From Salinimicrobium sp964572365 (GTDB taxonomy: Bacteria > Bacteroidota > Bacteroidia > Flavobacteriales > Flavobacteriaceae): a stretch of 24,016 nt of DNA. Under the pieces are notes generated by a model, which made no database searches, had not been told where the DNA came from, and saw only the letters and a program-made list of their open reading frames with translations. A program made the position numbers and the translations under genes. Positions 22,692 to 24,016 of the stretch are shown here, in pieces (position 1 is the first letter of the stretch; each line of letters opens with the position of its first letter). The stretch spans positions 1 to 24,016 of the forward strand of contig CAZNFK010000029.1 of NCBI GenBank assembly GCA_964572365.1, read 5' to 3'.

Positions 22692-23951
22692 ATGAGAAAA
22701 TTTTTCTTTCTGGCGGTGTTTGCTTTGGCAAGTGCCGTGACTTATGCCGGCGGTTACCGCGTAAGTGTCCAGGGGCAGCGCGCCCTGGCGATGGGACACA
22801 CCGGGGTAGCAGTCGTTAACAGTGCCGAATTAGGATTCTTTAACCCGGCTGGGTTGGTCTACCTTGAGAATAAACTTACAATTTCGGCAGGGGCAAGTGC
22901 CATTTTTTCTGACGTTGCCTGGCAAAATCAGGAAACCGGTGAAATAGCCCGTACAGATAATCCTGTTGGAACACCTTTTTACATCAATGCATCCTATAAA
23001 TTAAAAGACTGGCTTTCTTTAGGTCTTAGTGTCTACACTCCTTATGGAAGTACCGTACAGTGGGAAGACGATTGGGCAGGATCTCATTTAGTAAACAATA
23101 TAGAATTACAGGCTATCTATATTCAACCACTGGTTTCGGTAAAAGTAGCAGAATGGTTCAGCGTTGGAGGGGGGCCTATATTTGTAACCGGTGCCGTAAA
23201 CTTTAATAGAAACCTGAACAGAACCCTGACTGATGAGGAAGGAAACCGCTCTAACGTGACCGTTGATGCCTCAGGGGTGAATGAATTTGGGTGGAGTGCC
23301 AGCGCCATGTTCCTTGCAACCGATGATCTCAAATTCGGTATTAACTATAGGTCGGAGATCATTATGAATGCCGAGGATGGAAGTGCAGATTTCGAAAACA
23401 TTCCGAATTCTCCGATGGCTCCATTTAACGATACAACCTTTGATGCTTCCTTGCCTTTACCGGCAGAACTTACAGTAGGAGCTTCTTATCAATTTGATGA
23501 CAAGTGGCTGTTCGCATTTGATTTTAACCGCACGTTCTGGGAGGTTTACAGGTCTCTTGATCTTGATTTTGCAGATCCTAATATTCCTGATTCTAAAAAT
23601 CCGCGTAACTACAAAGATGCCAATACATGGAGATTTGGAGCGCAATATACTGCTACTGATAGGCTAGTGTTGAGAGCGGGTTATTATTATGATGAATCTC
23701 CTGTGCAGGAAGGATACTTTGCTCCTGAAACTCCACGAAACGATTCTATGGGCTTCACGGGGGGTCTGTCTTTGGACGTGACTTCAAAACTGGCCATAGA
23801 TGCTTCTTTTGCATACATCAGGTTTGATGAAGTAGACGCTGTGTATAGCCCAGATCCACAGGAATTCCCAGAATACGAGGGAGCTCCATTTGGTGGTACC
23901 TATAAATCTGTGGCCTTTATTCCTGGTTTGGGTGTGACTTATAAACTCTAA
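22692..23951 (+). CDS. OmpP1/FadL family outer-membrane transporter
   Basis: This 419-residue protein has a signal peptide (about 1-19, ending VTYA) followed by GGYRVSVQGQRALAMGHTGV and VVNSAELGFFNPAGLVYLE, the plug-forming N-terminus typical of FadL/OmpP1 proteins with its NPAG motif. The rest alternates in the manner of a 14-strand barrel and ends VAFIPGLGVTYKL. E. coli FadL takes up long-chain fatty acids; family members also admit aromatic hydrocarbons, so the substrate is not fixed by sequence. The gene has its own promoter and is followed 18 bases later by another gene, probably in the same unit. Confidence 0.92.
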   Translation: MRKFFFLAVFALASAVTYAGGYRVSVQGQRALAMGHTGVAVVNSAELGFFNPAGLVYLENKLTISAGASAIFSDVAWQNQETGEIARTDNPVGTPFYINASYKLKDWLSLGLSVYTPYGSTVQWEDDWAGSHLVNNIELQAIYIQPLVSVKVAEWFSVGGGPIFVTGAVNFNRNLNRTLTDEEGNRSNVTVDASGVNEFGWSASAMFLATDDLKFGINYRSEIIMNAEDGSADFENIPNSPMAPFNDTTFDASLPLPAELTVGASYQFDDKWLFAFDFNRTFWEVYRSLDLDFADPNIPDSKNPRNYKDANTWRFGAQYTATDRLVLRAGYYYDESPVQEGYFAPETPRNDSMGFTGGLSLDVTSKLAIDASFAYIRFDEVDAVYSPDPQEFPEYEGAPFGGTYKSVAFIPGLGVTYKL

Positions 23952-23969
23952 TAAAAAGATTTCTATACA

Positions 23970-24016
23970 ATGAAAAATTATATAAAATACATCGGAATTC
24001 TTGCCCTGGGAATGGT
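23970..24016 (+). CDS. Start of an exported protein gene (partial)
   Basis: An ATG 18 bases after the FadL-family stop opens a frame that continues to the window end: MKNYIKYIGILALGM. A short basic start followed by a hydrophobic stretch suggests a signal peptide or membrane anchor. In related genomes an SGNH/GDSL-type lipoprotein often follows this FadL gene, but the visible 15 residues do not allow that to be confirmed. Confidence 0.55.
   Translation, partial: MKNYIKYIGILALGM

Overview
The window is an ordinary chromosomal stretch of a member of the Bacteroidota, most likely a marine Flavobacteriaceae. The evidence is the gene content (Nfu protein with a doubled N-domain, DUF6089 family protein, uppS-bamA-OmpH-OmpH-murI order, CBS/nadK divergent from pdxJ, OmpP1/FadL), the weak ribosome-binding sites, and several promoter -7 elements of the Bacteroidota type TAnnTTTG. 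I see no mobile element, CRISPR array, tRNA or rRNA. Gene density is very high and no gap exceeds 300 bases.

Layout. (1) 1-2666, + strand: the end of a cytochrome c oxidase operon (subunit III tail, subunit IV), a terminator, then an oxidase-assembly group: a cysteine-free SCO-like protein, a true SCO protein, a DUF420/CtaM-like membrane protein and a 77-residue membrane protein with a periplasmic CxxC. (2) 2778-9894, + strand: a tripartite export system with one LolD/MacB-type ATPase, two FtsX/MacB-type permeases, two periplasmic adaptors and one TolC-family outer-membrane channel. Two promoter-like sites of identical form (TGTAAC, 17 bases, GnCTnA) lie before the ATPase gene and before the TolC gene. 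(3) 9913-10569, + strand: tsaB (tRNA t6A synthesis), ending in a perfect bidirectional terminator. (4) 10646-12946, - strand: an MscS-type channel, a dodecin and an Nfu-type Fe-S scaffold, each apparently a separate unit. (5) 13016-19369, - strand: an envelope-building operon read DUF6089 - uppS - bamA - long OmpH - short OmpH, a terminator, then murI. It joins lipid carrier synthesis, outer-membrane protein assembly, periplasmic chaperones and D-glutamate supply for peptidoglycan. (6) 19462-21013, - strand: a CBS-CBS-ACT-like protein and NAD kinase, co-transcribed. (7) 21102-end, + strand: pdxJ and an alpha/beta hydrolase overlapping by one base, then a FadL-type outer-membrane transporter with the best housekeeping promoter in the window, and the first codons of a further gene.

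I did not find a convincing undescribed system such as a defence island or new mobile element. The points most worth following up are the paired ECF-like promoter sites on the exporter, the cysteine-free SCO paralogue beside a genuine SCO, the small CxxC membrane protein, the terminator that sits immediately before the murI start codon, and the inverted repeat overlapping the FadL-gene promoter. Several gene starts were moved from the longest open frame to a later start codon on the basis of overlaps and spacing; the reasons are given in each entry.
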